Positions 8,164 to 16,754 of a stretch of 64,000 bases of DNA are shown in pieces; position 1 is the stretch's first letter; each line of letters starts with the position of its first letter. Origin of the DNA: Fodinibius sp036381435 (GTDB lineage Bacteria > Bacteroidota > Rhodothermia > Balneolales > Balneolaceae); NCBI GenBank assembly GCA_036381435.1, contig DASVCW010000022.1, positions 1-64,000 of the forward strand, in the 5' to 3' direction. A model generated the notes under the pieces. It saw only the letters and a list, made by a program, of their open reading frames with translations, had not been told where the DNA came from and searched no databases. Made by a program: the position numbers and the translations under genes.

Positions 8164-9333
8164 TTGCCGCAGTCGTTTGAGGATATTTTGAGCTCTCTGC
8201 CGGATATCGAAAAAGAAGTCCGGCAGTTGAAGGAGATTTTACTGGCGAATTTGGTGATGCTGGGTGAAATTCCCGCGCCCACGTTCAATGAAGGTAAACG
8301 GATTGAATTTTTAACAAATCGTTTTAAAGAAGCTCAAATTGCTAAAAATTCGGTAGATGAAGTGGGAAACGGTATTGCCATTTTGAAAGGCAAACAAAAT
8401 AGTCAAAATATTCTAATAGCAGCTCACGCCGATACTGTTTTCGGCACCAATGTTGACCATACTATTAATGTTCAGCCCGAAGTAGTAACAGGTGCCGCCG
8501 TAGCAGATAACAGCCTGGGACTTGCTGTGCTGGCTTCTCTGCCCAACATTCTTGAAAAACTTGATATTCGACTCAAACATAACCTCATCCTGTTGGGAGA
8601 TACCCGAAGCCTGGGCCGCGGAAATCTGGAAGGTTTGCGTTTTTTTCTCTCTAATTTCGGCCGCCCCATTTTTGCCGGACTGGTTATTGAAGGCATCGAA
8701 GTAGGCCGATTGAGCCATACATCAATCGGAATGAAACGCGGTGTGATTCATTGCCAAGTACCCGAAACCTACGACTGGTCCCGCTTCGGTGACGCCAGCG
8801 CCATTTTAACGGTAAATGAAGTTATCAATCGAATTAATGAAATTAAACTGCCCCAGCGCCCGCGCACCAGTATTGTGATGGGTTCAATGAACGGGGGAAC
8901 TTCATTCAACACCACTGCCTTAAATGCTACCTTGCGTTTTGAGGTTCGGTCAGAATCATCCGAAATGGTTCAAAATATTCATCAGAGATTACAGGAAATT
9001 GTGGATGAAGTATCGTCCCGTAGCGGCGACAGTATTGATATGGATATTTTCGCTCAGCGGGAACCGGGCGGCATTTCTTTCTCTCATCCCCTTGTCCGCA
9101 ATACGCGTGAAATCATGCACCACCTCAATATTGAACCGCGTCCCGGGCCAAGCACATCCGAGCTATCTGCTTTGATCGATCATAAAATTCCATCCCTCAC
9201 ATTAGGTTTAACGCATGGTGACCATATCAATGAGACCAAACAAAGTATAAGAATTGACCCGATTTACTCAGGTATCGCGCAAATCATCGGCACTTTATTA
9301 GCAATTGACGGAGGCTACTGTGAAGAAGATTAG
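8164..9333 (+). CDS. M20-like metallopeptidase homologue with degenerate active site
   Basis: A 389-residue protein with the M20/M28 zinc-peptidase layout: N-terminal catalytic half, inserted dimerisation/lid domain (about residues 190-290), and a closing His (THGDH). The first metal ligands (HADTV; ADNSLG) and an E in VIEGIE are present. The position where M20 enzymes carry the catalytic Glu-Glu pair (DEExG) reads GDTRSLGRG instead, so normal peptidase activity is doubtful. Translation begins at a TTG (no nearby ATG). The 3' end overlaps the GpgS-like gene by 14 bases from its GTG, so the two are probably coupled. Its role with glucosylglycerate synthesis is unknown. Confidence 0.7.
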   Translation: MPQSFEDILSSLPDIEKEVRQLKEILLANLVMLGEIPAPTFNEGKRIEFLTNRFKEAQIAKNSVDEVGNGIAILKGKQNSQNILIAAHADTVFGTNVDHTINVQPEVVTGAAVADNSLGLAVLASLPNILEKLDIRLKHNLILLGDTRSLGRGNLEGLRFFLSNFGRPIFAGLVIEGIEVGRLSHTSIGMKRGVIHCQVPETYDWSRFGDASAILTVNEVINRINEIKLPQRPRTSIVMGSMNGGTSFNTTALNATLRFEVRSESSEMVQNIHQRLQEIVDEVSSRSGDSIDMDIFAQREPGGISFSHPLVRNTREIMHHLNIEPRPGPSTSELSALIDHKIPSLTLGLTHGDHINETKQSIRIDPIYSGIAQIIGTLLAIDGGYCEED

Positions 9334-10309
9334 TGAATGGATCAACAATAACACCTATCATCATTCCCAATTTTGGGATCTTAAAAAGTTGGTTGAAGAA
9401 AAAGAGAAACAAAATTTAAAAATCTCTCTTTGCCTGCCCACGCTGAATGAAGAAAAAACCATCGGTAAGGAGGTCATCATCTTTAAATCGGAATTAGTAG
9501 ACCGCTATCCTCTGCTTGATGAAATAGCCGTTATCGATTCCGGCTCGGATGATGATACTTTGGAAATTGCCAAAAATTTTGGAGCTGATGTTTACCTGGC
9601 TGATGAAATTTTGCCCAATATTGAAAAGAAAAAAGGTAAGGGGGAAAATTTATGGAAAGCCATTTACCAGCTTGAGGGCGACATCATTGTCTATGTTGAT
9701 GCGGATATCAGCAACATTCATCCACGGTTTGTGTACGGACTTGTGGCACCACTGATTTATCGTCCCGAAGTGAAATATGTGAAGGCTTTTTATGACCGTC
9801 CACTGGCAGTTTCGGGTGGGGTGAGGGCATCGGGCGGCGGACGGGTTACCGAGATTTTAATTCGTCCCCTTTTCTCACTCTACTTCCCCGAACTGACAGG
9901 CATCATCCAGCCACTTTCCGGTGAATATGCTGTACGCCGCGATGTACTTGAGAACATCAACTTTCCCATCGGTTATGGCGTAGAAACTTCGCATCTTATT
10001 GATGTTTATTACAGAAACGGCTTAAAAGCCTTTGCACAAACGGATCTGGATCAGCGTGTTCATGAAAATAAACCCACGCAAGAACTTGGCAAGATGGCAT
10101 TTGGGATACTTCAAACCTTTGTAAAGCGGGCAAAAACCTTAGGCGTCGTTAAAGAAGGCCGAAATTTTGAAACAATATTGCGGCAAACACAAGCCAAAGA
10201 CAATGTTTATGAGCAAATTGAGCTGGAAATCATTGAAGAAGAGCGTCAGCCAATGATAGAAATTGAAGAATATCGTAAAAAATTTAATCGTTCAGATGAA
10301 CAAGTATGA
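9320..10309 (+). CDS. gpgS: Glucosyl-3-phosphoglycerate synthase-like glycosyltransferase (GT81)
   Basis: A 329-residue GT-A glycosyltransferase. Diagnostic stretches are LPTLNEEKTIG, VIDSGSDDDT, KGKGENLW, the DxD motif in YVDADISN, VKAFYDRPL, the glycine-rich GGGRVTE and QPLSGEYAVRR. These follow the order seen in GpgS, which transfers glucose from a nucleotide sugar to 3-phosphoglycerate, the first step to the osmolyte glucosylglycerate. The GTG at 9320 is chosen because GGAGG lies 5 bases upstream; a TTG at 9305 is possible. A mannosyl-specific (MpgS-like) activity cannot be excluded, but the downstream GH13_18 phosphorylase favours the glucosyl version. Confidence 0.82.
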   Translation: MKKISEWINNNTYHHSQFWDLKKLVEEKEKQNLKISLCLPTLNEEKTIGKEVIIFKSELVDRYPLLDEIAVIDSGSDDDTLEIAKNFGADVYLADEILPNIEKKKGKGENLWKAIYQLEGDIIVYVDADISNIHPRFVYGLVAPLIYRPEVKYVKAFYDRPLAVSGGVRASGGGRVTEILIRPLFSLYFPELTGIIQPLSGEYAVRRDVLENINFPIGYGVETSHLIDVYYRNGLKAFAQTDLDQRVHENKPTQELGKMAFGILQTFVKRAKTLGVVKEGRNFETILRQTQAKDNVYEQIELEIIEEERQPMIEIEEYRKKFNRSDEQV

Positions 10310-10363
10310 TGAGTCTTACTTTTCAAAGAGTAAAATGAACCTGAAATGTTTTCAATTTATCCA

Positions 10364-10565
10364 AACTGTCATCCCCCTGCGCCCCCTTCGAAGGGGGACG
10401 AATACTCCGCTGACGGTATCAGCGGATAAATCTTTATTAAAGAATCGAATAAATTTAAATTAGGGCTGGTACAAATCAACTGAATTATTATAAATAATAC
10501 AATTTAATTCCCCCTTTTTCCAAAGGAATCCCTATGGGAGAAGGGGGCGCAGAGGGATGACAGTT
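10364..10565. repeat. MITE-like palindromic element, copy 2
   Basis: A ~202-base element with a 26-bp terminal inverted repeat carrying one mismatch: 10364-10389 (starts AACTGTCATCCCCCTGCG) and 10540-10565. It contains the internal hairpin TCCGCTGA...TCAGCGGA and no credible gene. The inner arm CCTATGGGAGAAGGGGG corresponds to the reverse complement of the left arm of copy 1, so the two copies are inverted relative to each other. Confidence 0.65.
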
Positions 10566-10610
10566 TAAGTTAACCTTGTTCAAAATATAAATCTTGAGGC
10601 AATTAAATAT

Positions 10611-11510
10611 ATGATGAATAAAGAAGACTTTTTAGAACGGATACAAAAACTTACTCATCCCCTCGCTCCTGTTTCTGTCAATACTGAACCGCGGCTTCAT
10701 AAACTTAACAACATACGCTGCATAGCTTTTGATTTCTATGGAACCATGTTCATTTCTGCCGTGGGAGACATTGGCATTGATGAAGAAAAGGAAGAAAGTA
10801 ATGCGGACTATTTTGCCGAAGCCCTTGAGAGCAGCGGATTCACTCTTCGGCAAAATGATGCCGCCAAAAGAGGCATCCAAATTTTTGATGAGACAATCAG
10901 TACTCATATCGAAAGGGCAAAAAATGACGGGATTGACTATCCCGAGCCGGTAATAACAGCTGTTTGGCTGGATGTTTTGACCAAACTGTTGAATGAAAAA
11001 CTTATAGAGGGCAATATTTCTGAGGAAGTAGCTATGCAGTTTGGGATTGAGTTCGAATTTCGGGTAAATGATGTTTGGCCTGTCCCCGATTTAAAGCCGG
11101 TACTCAATAAACTTCTGGAGCGGAATTTAAAGTTGGGCATCATCTCGAATTCTCAGTTTTACACTCCCCTGACTTTTGAAGCTGTTTTAGGGAAATCTCC
11201 CGCTGAATTTGGATTTGATCCCGATTTACTGATTTGGTCCTATGAATCGGGACGAAAAAAGCCTTCTCCCGATTTTTATCGTCTTTTTAACCGGGCTACA
11301 GAAAAGAAAAACATCAGTCCCGAAGAAATCCTTTTTGTGGGGAATGATATTCGAAAGGATATTCAGCCTGCTAAAGAAGTCGGAATGAAAACGGCGCTTT
11401 ATGTCGGGGACCGGCGTTCAGTCCGCCACGAAGACCATGAGTTAAAACTGCCTGAATTTATGGCTGACATTGTTATTGATGATTTGAAGCAACTGCCGGA
11501 GTGTTTGTAA
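10611..11510 (+). CDS. HAD-superfamily hydrolase (dehalogenase-like motif I)
   Basis: A 299-residue HAD protein. Motif I is DFYGT (D41, Y43), motif II is in IISNSQ, the motif III lysine is in KKPSPDFY, and motif IV is GNDIRKDIQPA, with a helical cap at about residues 60-150. It lies between the GpgS-like gene and a glucosylglycerate phosphorylase gene, so dephosphorylation of glucosyl-3-phosphoglycerate (a GpgP role) is tempting. However, the second Asp of DxDxT, the usual general acid of HAD phosphatases, is Tyr here, as in haloacid dehalogenases. The phosphatase role is therefore uncertain. Confidence 0.75.
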   Translation: MMNKEDFLERIQKLTHPLAPVSVNTEPRLHKLNNIRCIAFDFYGTMFISAVGDIGIDEEKEESNADYFAEALESSGFTLRQNDAAKRGIQIFDETISTHIERAKNDGIDYPEPVITAVWLDVLTKLLNEKLIEGNISEEVAMQFGIEFEFRVNDVWPVPDLKPVLNKLLERNLKLGIISNSQFYTPLTFEAVLGKSPAEFGFDPDLLIWSYESGRKKPSPDFYRLFNRATEKKNISPEEILFVGNDIRKDIQPAKEVGMKTALYVGDRRSVRHEDHELKLPEFMADIVIDDLKQLPECL

Positions 11511-11538
11511 CTTTCTACAACGCCAACCAAACTAAAAA

Positions 11539-11592
11539 CTGGTGCGAGCGTCTCGCTCGTAACGATGGCACAAGCGAGACGCCTGCGCCGGT
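11539..11592. repeat. Palindromic repeat, likely bidirectional terminator
   Basis: CTGGTGCGAGCGTCTCGCTC is mirrored imperfectly by GAGACGCCTGCGCCGG. This large GC-rich hairpin separates the converging HAD and GH13_18 genes. It resembles repeat families scattered through many bacterial genomes. Confidence 0.5.
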
Positions 11593-11643
11593 AAGATGGG
11601 CAAAATTAAGTAACATCATGACAGCTTTTTTAAAAAATGGATA

Positions 11644-13371
11644 TTACAACTCCAGCCAAACGGTTTCAAAGGCATCTAAAGTAAGTTCTTGTTGAAGGGA
11701 ACTGGTTTTACCGTCTAACAAATTCACTAACTCCGGTTCATCATTGGTATAGCTTTTAAACTCTTCAGCAGGAATTGTTTGCTCCTTAGATGTAATATTG
11801 CTGATACAGAGAACAGCTTCATTTTCATCAACCGAGAACCGGTAAATACCAAAGAATTTATCACCCAGGTTAACCACCTTCTGCCCGGCACGGGGACTAA
11901 AAGCAGAGTGTTGTTTTCGGATATCCAACAACTCCTTAAACTTTTTCAACATAAAATGAGTAGGGCTGGCGGAATCATCCAGATTCCTATGTAACTCATC
12001 ATACCGCCACTGCTTACGATTTATAGCACGTTTTTCGCCGGTTTCAGCTACTCCATCAACATAATTGTGAGTAGCGGTAAGATTATGAAAATAAATTGCA
12101 GGCACCCCTTTTAAGCTCAGAGTGATAATTTGCGAACACAGAAAACGTTTAATTTGAAGATCAGAGTTTTCTATATCCGGATCTGCAAATGCATCGTAAT
12201 AAGTGATATTTAGCTCGTAAGGGCTTTGAGAGCCATCAGAATTCGCTTTATAAGAGACAAATCCCCCGCGTTCTTCAGTGCTTTTAATTAAATACTCAAA
12301 ATCTTTATTGGGAACCAGTCCTTCGAGAGGACGAACGCCAATGCCATCATGAGAGGCCGTGAAATTGAAATAAGTACAACCTCCGGGCGGCTCGGGCAAA
12401 TTTGCTGCCCATTTACTTAAGTAGTGTGCATTTTCGGTTAAAATAGCATGAAGCAGCAGCGGCGGCAGGCTGAACTGGTAGACCATATGAGTTTCATCAC
12501 CATCACCAAAATAACTGATGTTTTCTTCGAAAGGTACGTTTGTTTCGGTGATGAGCTTGGCTTCTGGATCAATATAATCCGTAAGATCCCGGAAAAGTTT
12601 TACCACCTGGTGTGTTTCATTCAAGTGAATGGATTTCGTTCCTATTTTCTTCCATAAATAAGCGATGGCATCCAGGCGAATCAGCTTTACCCCTTTGCTC
12701 AGATAAAATAAAAAGATATCAATAAACTCAAGCAGTACATCGGGATTTGTGAAATCAAGGTCAATCTGATCATCACTAAAAGTAGTCCACACATAACGAA
12801 GTCCGTCATGCGTTTTTACTGATGTCAGCAAGGGTGAACTGCGCGGGCGAACCGCCATTGAAAGGTCGGTGGTGGGATCCATTTCAATAAAATAATCTTT
12901 GCCCGGGCCCTCTCCTTTTTGATAATTTTCGAACCAGGTGCTGTAGCGTGAAGTGTGATTTATCACCAAATCAACCATCACCCGGTATTTATGAGTGAGG
13001 TCTTCGATATCATCCCAGTTACCGAGGTCGTCCCTTACATCTTTGTAATCAATAACCGAAAATCCCCTGTCTGATGAACTCGTAAAAAACGGCAAAATAT
13101 GAACCGCGCTGATAGAATCGCCAAGATGCCTGGTAAGGAAATCTGCCAGCGTTTGCAGCTTATCTCTCCTGCCATTTTGAGGTAGAATAACATCTCCATA
13201 AGTGATCAAAATCACATCATTCTGGCTCCACTTTCTTGATGCTGATGGTGTTTCCGGAATCCGAAATCCATACTTTTGTATCAGTTTTTGAACTCTTGCC
13301 GATAACTCAGCGGCACGTTCAGAACTGTACAAAAATTCCATCCGGTTCTGTATTTTAGTATCAAAGTTCAT
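11644..13371 (-). CDS. Glucosylglycerate phosphorylase-like GH13_18 enzyme
   Basis: A 575-residue cytoplasmic GH13 protein (no signal peptide) of the sucrose-phosphorylase subfamily 18. The catalytic nucleophile is D234 (IRLDAIAYLW), the acid/base is E276 (ITETNVP) and the transition-state Asp is D342 (ASHDGIGVRP). The RPRSSPLLT loop is the type I associate with glucosylglycerate phosphorylases rather than sucrose phosphorylases. The inferred reaction is glucosylglycerate + phosphate to glucose-1-phosphate + glycerate. It is convergent with the gpgS-HAD pair, giving a synthesis/recycling cycle for an osmolyte. Sucrose or sucrose-6-phosphate as substrate is the main alternative. Confidence 0.8.
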   Translation of the reverse strand: MNFDTKIQNRMEFLYSSERAAELSARVQKLIQKYGFRIPETPSASRKWSQNDVILITYGDVILPQNGRRDKLQTLADFLTRHLGDSISAVHILPFFTSSSDRGFSVIDYKDVRDDLGNWDDIEDLTHKYRVMVDLVINHTSRYSTWFENYQKGEGPGKDYFIEMDPTTDLSMAVRPRSSPLLTSVKTHDGLRYVWTTFSDDQIDLDFTNPDVLLEFIDIFLFYLSKGVKLIRLDAIAYLWKKIGTKSIHLNETHQVVKLFRDLTDYIDPEAKLITETNVPFEENISYFGDGDETHMVYQFSLPPLLLHAILTENAHYLSKWAANLPEPPGGCTYFNFTASHDGIGVRPLEGLVPNKDFEYLIKSTEERGGFVSYKANSDGSQSPYELNITYYDAFADPDIENSDLQIKRFLCSQIITLSLKGVPAIYFHNLTATHNYVDGVAETGEKRAINRKQWRYDELHRNLDDSASPTHFMLKKFKELLDIRKQHSAFSPRAGQKVVNLGDKFFGIYRFSVDENEAVLCISNITSKEQTIPAEEFKSYTNDEPELVNLLDGKTSSLQQELTLDAFETVWLEL

Positions 13372-14064
13372 GGAAAAACATAGAATTTGTAGTTGATTTG
13401 ATTACACGCTTGTAAAATAAGTTATTCATAGTCGAATTTAAAGCTATAGTTCCAATATTTTTAATAATTTAGCCATAAGTCTAATTTTTATAATTCTGCA
13501 TTTTGGCTAAGTTTTTGTGATACATGAAGATTTAAAAATACTGGTTGAAAAATTTATTTTTTTTCCTCTGTTATCCCCCGTGTCCCGGGAAGCTGAATGA
13601 CTACTTTTAGGAAAACGCTAAGCTTACTCTATGATTTTAAAAACCTAAACAGCTATTTTTTGCCACTATTGTTGACTTGTTTTTATAAACTATTTTAAAA
13701 ATAATTTCATTTTTCACAGTAGATTAAATTACCAGAAACAACTCTGTCTGACTAAATCAGTACTCCCTTGGAGACTAAGTATCTTACTTAGGATTTTATG
13801 GAAACTTAAGTCCCCTTAGTAAAGGCAAAAACAAAAGAGGGATTGTTCATATAACGCCGTAAAATTTTCAAGTTTAACCGTTCAACGTTTAAACATAATA
13901 AACTAAGTCTTTAAGATGTTTGCTGTAGACTAAAAACGATTAGACTCAGAATATATTTATGTATCTAAATGAGTAATTCTTACCTTTAGGCTTAGAGAAA
14001 AAAGTTTGGGTTTCCAACTAAAAGTGTTAAATAAGAGTTAAGACATCAAATCAGCTTCTCTTCT
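13372..14064. other. AT-rich intergenic region without a gene
   Basis: This 693-base stretch separates the divergent GH13_18 and sigma-54 regulator genes. It contains no credible coding frame. A small perfect hairpin, CTAAGTA-TCT-TACTTAG, is at 13775-13791. Both divergent promoters must lie here, and a long leader for the regulator or an unrecognised small RNA is possible. No known RNA family is recognised. Confidence 0.6.
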
Positions 14065-15357
14065 ATGGACCGCGAAGCATTTCAAGAACGATTTGGACTT
14101 ATAGGCGAATCTGCTGCATTAAAGCAGGTTATTGATAAAATTATTCAGGTAGCTGATACCGATATCACCGTACTTTTAAAGGGTGAAAGTGGTGTGGGTA
14201 AAGATATTACTGCCAAAGCCATTCACTCTATAAGTCATCGCAAACATAACAATATGGTTATCGTAAATTGCGGTGCCATTCCCGAAGGTATTATTGAAAG
14301 TGAATTATTTGGTCATGAGAAAGGAGCTTTTACCGGTGCTCATGAAGCGCGCGAAGGATATTTTGAAAAAGCCAATGGCGGAACCATTTTTCTTGATGAA
14401 ATCGGCGATACTCCCGCTAATATCCAGGTAAAGTTATTGCGGGTGCTCGAAACCGGTGAGTATTTTCGGGTAGGCTCCAGCAAAATGCGCAAGACTGATG
14501 TTCGTGTAATTGCCGCTACCAATAAAGATTTATGGCAGCTTGTTGAAGAAGAATCATTCCGTGAAGATCTTTATTACCGGCTTGATACGGTAAAAATAAA
14601 ACTGCCACCGCTCAGAGAACGTCCCGAGGATATCATTCCTATATTTCGGACTTTTGTTACGCAGTTTTCTGCCAAATACGATTCTGTTTTTAAAGGTTTC
14701 TCGGATGAAGCCAAAGAGCTTCTCGTCTCCTATCGCTGGCCGGGTAATGTACGTGAACTTCGGAATGTAGCCGAACAACTGGTGGTGCTGGAAAAGTCAC
14801 AATTTATTGATACCGAAAAGCTTCAAAAGTATCTTAAAGGCCGCCAACATACCGGGTCGGCAGACAATCTGCCCGTTTTATCCGATCGCCAGGGCCGGGA
14901 AAGTTCGAATGGCAGGCTGGGTGATGATGAACAGAAGCTGGTTTACCGCGCACTCGTTGAGCTAAGGAATGATATCAGCGATCTAAAAAAAATGCTGGGT
15001 ACTTTTCTATATTCAACCTTTTCACAAAAAAATCTGAAGGCACTGCCACAGAATATTCAGGATGAAGTAGAACACAATAATCGCTCGAATACAGAGTTTG
15101 GTGATGCTGCCGCCAAGGATATTGGTATTCACTCTTTTACCGAAGCTGATATTTCAGAAGAACAAGACAATGATGAAGACAGCGTATTTTCAGAATTCTT
15201 TAATACCGGTGACATTCCTTCTATCGAAAATACCGAACGTTTTTTAATTGAACAGGCGCTTCGTAAATTTGACGGAAACCGCCGCAGAGCGTCAGAAGCC
15301 CTTGGCATAAGCGAACGAACTTTGTATAGAAAACTTGATCAGTATGGGTTACAATAA
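14065..15357 (+). CDS. Sigma-54-dependent transcriptional activator lacking a receiver domain
   Basis: A 430-residue bacterial enhancer-binding protein. The AAA+ domain starts almost at the N-terminus: Walker A GESGVGKD (40-47), the sigma-54 contact loop GAFTGA (87-92), Walker B IFLDEIG (D111, E112) and the FREDLYYRL sensor region. A low-complexity acidic linker follows, then a Fis-type helix-turn-helix (about 388-430, RRRASEALGISERTLYRKL). There is no response-regulator or PAS domain, so control must come from expression level or a partner. The 3' end overlaps the LptE gene, a linkage common in Bacteroidetes/Chlorobi relatives. Its targets are unknown. Confidence 0.9.
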   Translation: MDREAFQERFGLIGESAALKQVIDKIIQVADTDITVLLKGESGVGKDITAKAIHSISHRKHNNMVIVNCGAIPEGIIESELFGHEKGAFTGAHEAREGYFEKANGGTIFLDEIGDTPANIQVKLLRVLETGEYFRVGSSKMRKTDVRVIAATNKDLWQLVEEESFREDLYYRLDTVKIKLPPLRERPEDIIPIFRTFVTQFSAKYDSVFKGFSDEAKELLVSYRWPGNVRELRNVAEQLVVLEKSQFIDTEKLQKYLKGRQHTGSADNLPVLSDRQGRESSNGRLGDDEQKLVYRALVELRNDISDLKKMLGTFLYSTFSQKNLKALPQNIQDEVEHNNRSNTEFGDAAAKDIGIHSFTEADISEEQDNDEDSVFSEFFNTGDIPSIENTERFLIEQALRKFDGNRRRASEALGISERTLYRKLDQYGLQ

Positions 15358-15862
15358 ACCGGGAAAATTTTGTCTGTTTCTGCTTATCATTCTTTCCTTT
15401 TCAGGCTGCTTTCGGTATAGCTTTACAGGGACTTCAATTCCTGAAAACGTAAACTCCATCTATATTCCTTTTTTTGCCAATCAGGCTTCGGGTGCGGTGA
15501 GTAATTTGAGTGATTTACTGAATGAAGCTCTGATTGACCGTTTTATCAACCAGACCGGCTTGCAACTTTCTGACTCACGTGCCACTGCCGATGCTATTTT
15601 AGAAGGTTCCATCGTCAGCTACAGTAACGAAGCATTCAGCATTACCGGTAACGAACAAACCAGTTTAAATGAAGTGACTATCGGCGTGCGGGCGACTTTC
15701 CAATACACCGATCAGGATGAACCCGAGTGGACTTCATCCTTCACCGGTGCTGCAACCTACGATACCAATGAAAATCCCCTTCAGGGTGAACTGAATGCCG
15801 CCCAGGAGGCTTTAGATCTGATTGCTAATAATATGTTTAATGATGCGGTAAGTAATTGGTGA
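15344..15862 (+). CDS. LptE-like LPS-assembly lipoprotein
   Basis: A 172-residue outer-membrane lipoprotein with leader and lipobox SFSGC (C22). RYSFTGTSIPENVNSIYIPFF and VTIGVRATFQY match the Bacteroidetes-type LptE family, whose members plug the LptD barrel during lipopolysaccharide export. The ATG at 15344 is used; it overlaps the end of the sigma-54 activator by 14 bases. A TTG three codons upstream is possible. Confidence 0.8.
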   Translation: MGYNKPGKFCLFLLIILSFSGCFRYSFTGTSIPENVNSIYIPFFANQASGAVSNLSDLLNEALIDRFINQTGLQLSDSRATADAILEGSIVSYSNEAFSITGNEQTSLNEVTIGVRATFQYTDQDEPEWTSSFTGAATYDTNENPLQGELNAAQEALDLIANNMFNDAVSNW

Positions 15863-16010
15863 TGGGATGAATTGTCGAATTGTTGAAGGGTTGAATTATT
15901 GATTTTAATTCCTTCAATAATTCTACCATTCAATCATTTAATTGGTGGTTGTTAACATCATTTATTTTTTATAATTATTATCATCTGTACGGGAATTCCA
16001 ATAAAAGCAC

Positions 16011-16643
16011 ATGCCCCAATTACCATTTGATATACCAAAATCGCTAAATTCTTATGCTGAGCATTTTGAGGATGATCCCGTTAAGGCTACTGCACGCTTA
16101 AAAAAGCAGTTAAAAAAACGCGGACATGATGCGGTGGGGCATTTTCTTCTGGCCTGGTTTTATCACCTCCGGGACATGAATGAAGAAGCCGTGGATGAAG
16201 CCCTGATCGCAAAAATTTATGCCCCGGGAAGCCCTTTTTTTCAAAAGCTACATTACTATTTAAGTCACCCTCAAACCTTTCAGGCCTGGACCCCCAAATC
16301 TTCCGCTTCATACAAAAGAAAACCCTCTGCCTCTAATAAAAAGCCGGGTCCTGTTTTAAAAAACTTGGATTCGCTAATCTCCAGGCTTTCAGCAGTCGAA
16401 TCAAAGGGAATTCGTATGCCTGATTTTCCCGAAGGAGAAGTTCCCGAAAATGATGTTACAGATAATGTTGATGATATTGTATCAGAAACGCTGGCACTAA
16501 TTCATGAAAAGCAGGGAAAGATTGAAGACGCTATCCGCACCTTCCAGCGTCTCAAGAAATTAAATGGAGAGAAAAAAGATTTTTATAACCAGCAGATTTC
16601 CCGGTTGCAGGAACAAAGAAAACAACAGCAAGCAGAAGGGTAA
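16011..16643 (+). CDS. TPR-like cytoplasmic protein of unknown function
   Basis: A 210-residue soluble protein without signal peptide. Helical pairs at about 20-85 (AVGHFLLAWFYHLRDMNEEA) and 165-205 (SETLALIHEKQGKIEDAIRTFQ) look like tetratricopeptide repeats, joined by a basic, serine/lysine-rich linker. It ends in a Q/K-rich coiled tail. TPR scaffolding of an unidentified complex is the likely role. It follows LptE by about 150 bases and may share its transcript. Confidence 0.65.
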   Translation: MPQLPFDIPKSLNSYAEHFEDDPVKATARLKKQLKKRGHDAVGHFLLAWFYHLRDMNEEAVDEALIAKIYAPGSPFFQKLHYYLSHPQTFQAWTPKSSASYKRKPSASNKKPGPVLKNLDSLISRLSAVESKGIRMPDFPEGEVPENDVTDNVDDIVSETLALIHEKQGKIEDAIRTFQRLKKLNGEKKDFYNQQISRLQEQRKQQQAEG

Positions 16644-16715
16644 AAGGATTTTTACGTCGGGCTTGTGACCTTGTTTACCCCTAAATCCCCTAAAGGGACT
16701 TTTGAATTCCTGATT

Positions 16716-16745
16716 AATGCCGCCCCGAAAGATCGGGGCGGCATT
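16716..16745. terminator. Strong bidirectional terminator
   Basis: AATGCCGCCCCGA (16716-16728) and TCGGGGCGGCATT (16733-16745) form a perfect 13-bp GC-rich stem with a 4-base loop. It lies between the convergent TPR-like and MBL-fold genes. Confidence 0.85.
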
Positions 16746-16754
16746 TCGATATCC

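Noticed and set aside
10263..10463. Reading frame overlapping the end of gpgS and running into the MITE-like element.
   Set aside because: It overlaps a well-supported gene in another frame and its tail is translated repeat sequence.
13738..13752. AACTCTGTCTGA resembles part of the IS256-like end near 105-125 and could be a solo IS relic.
   Set aside because: Only about 12 bases match and neither the outer GAGAGTGTAAA end nor a second repeat is present; chance is sufficient.
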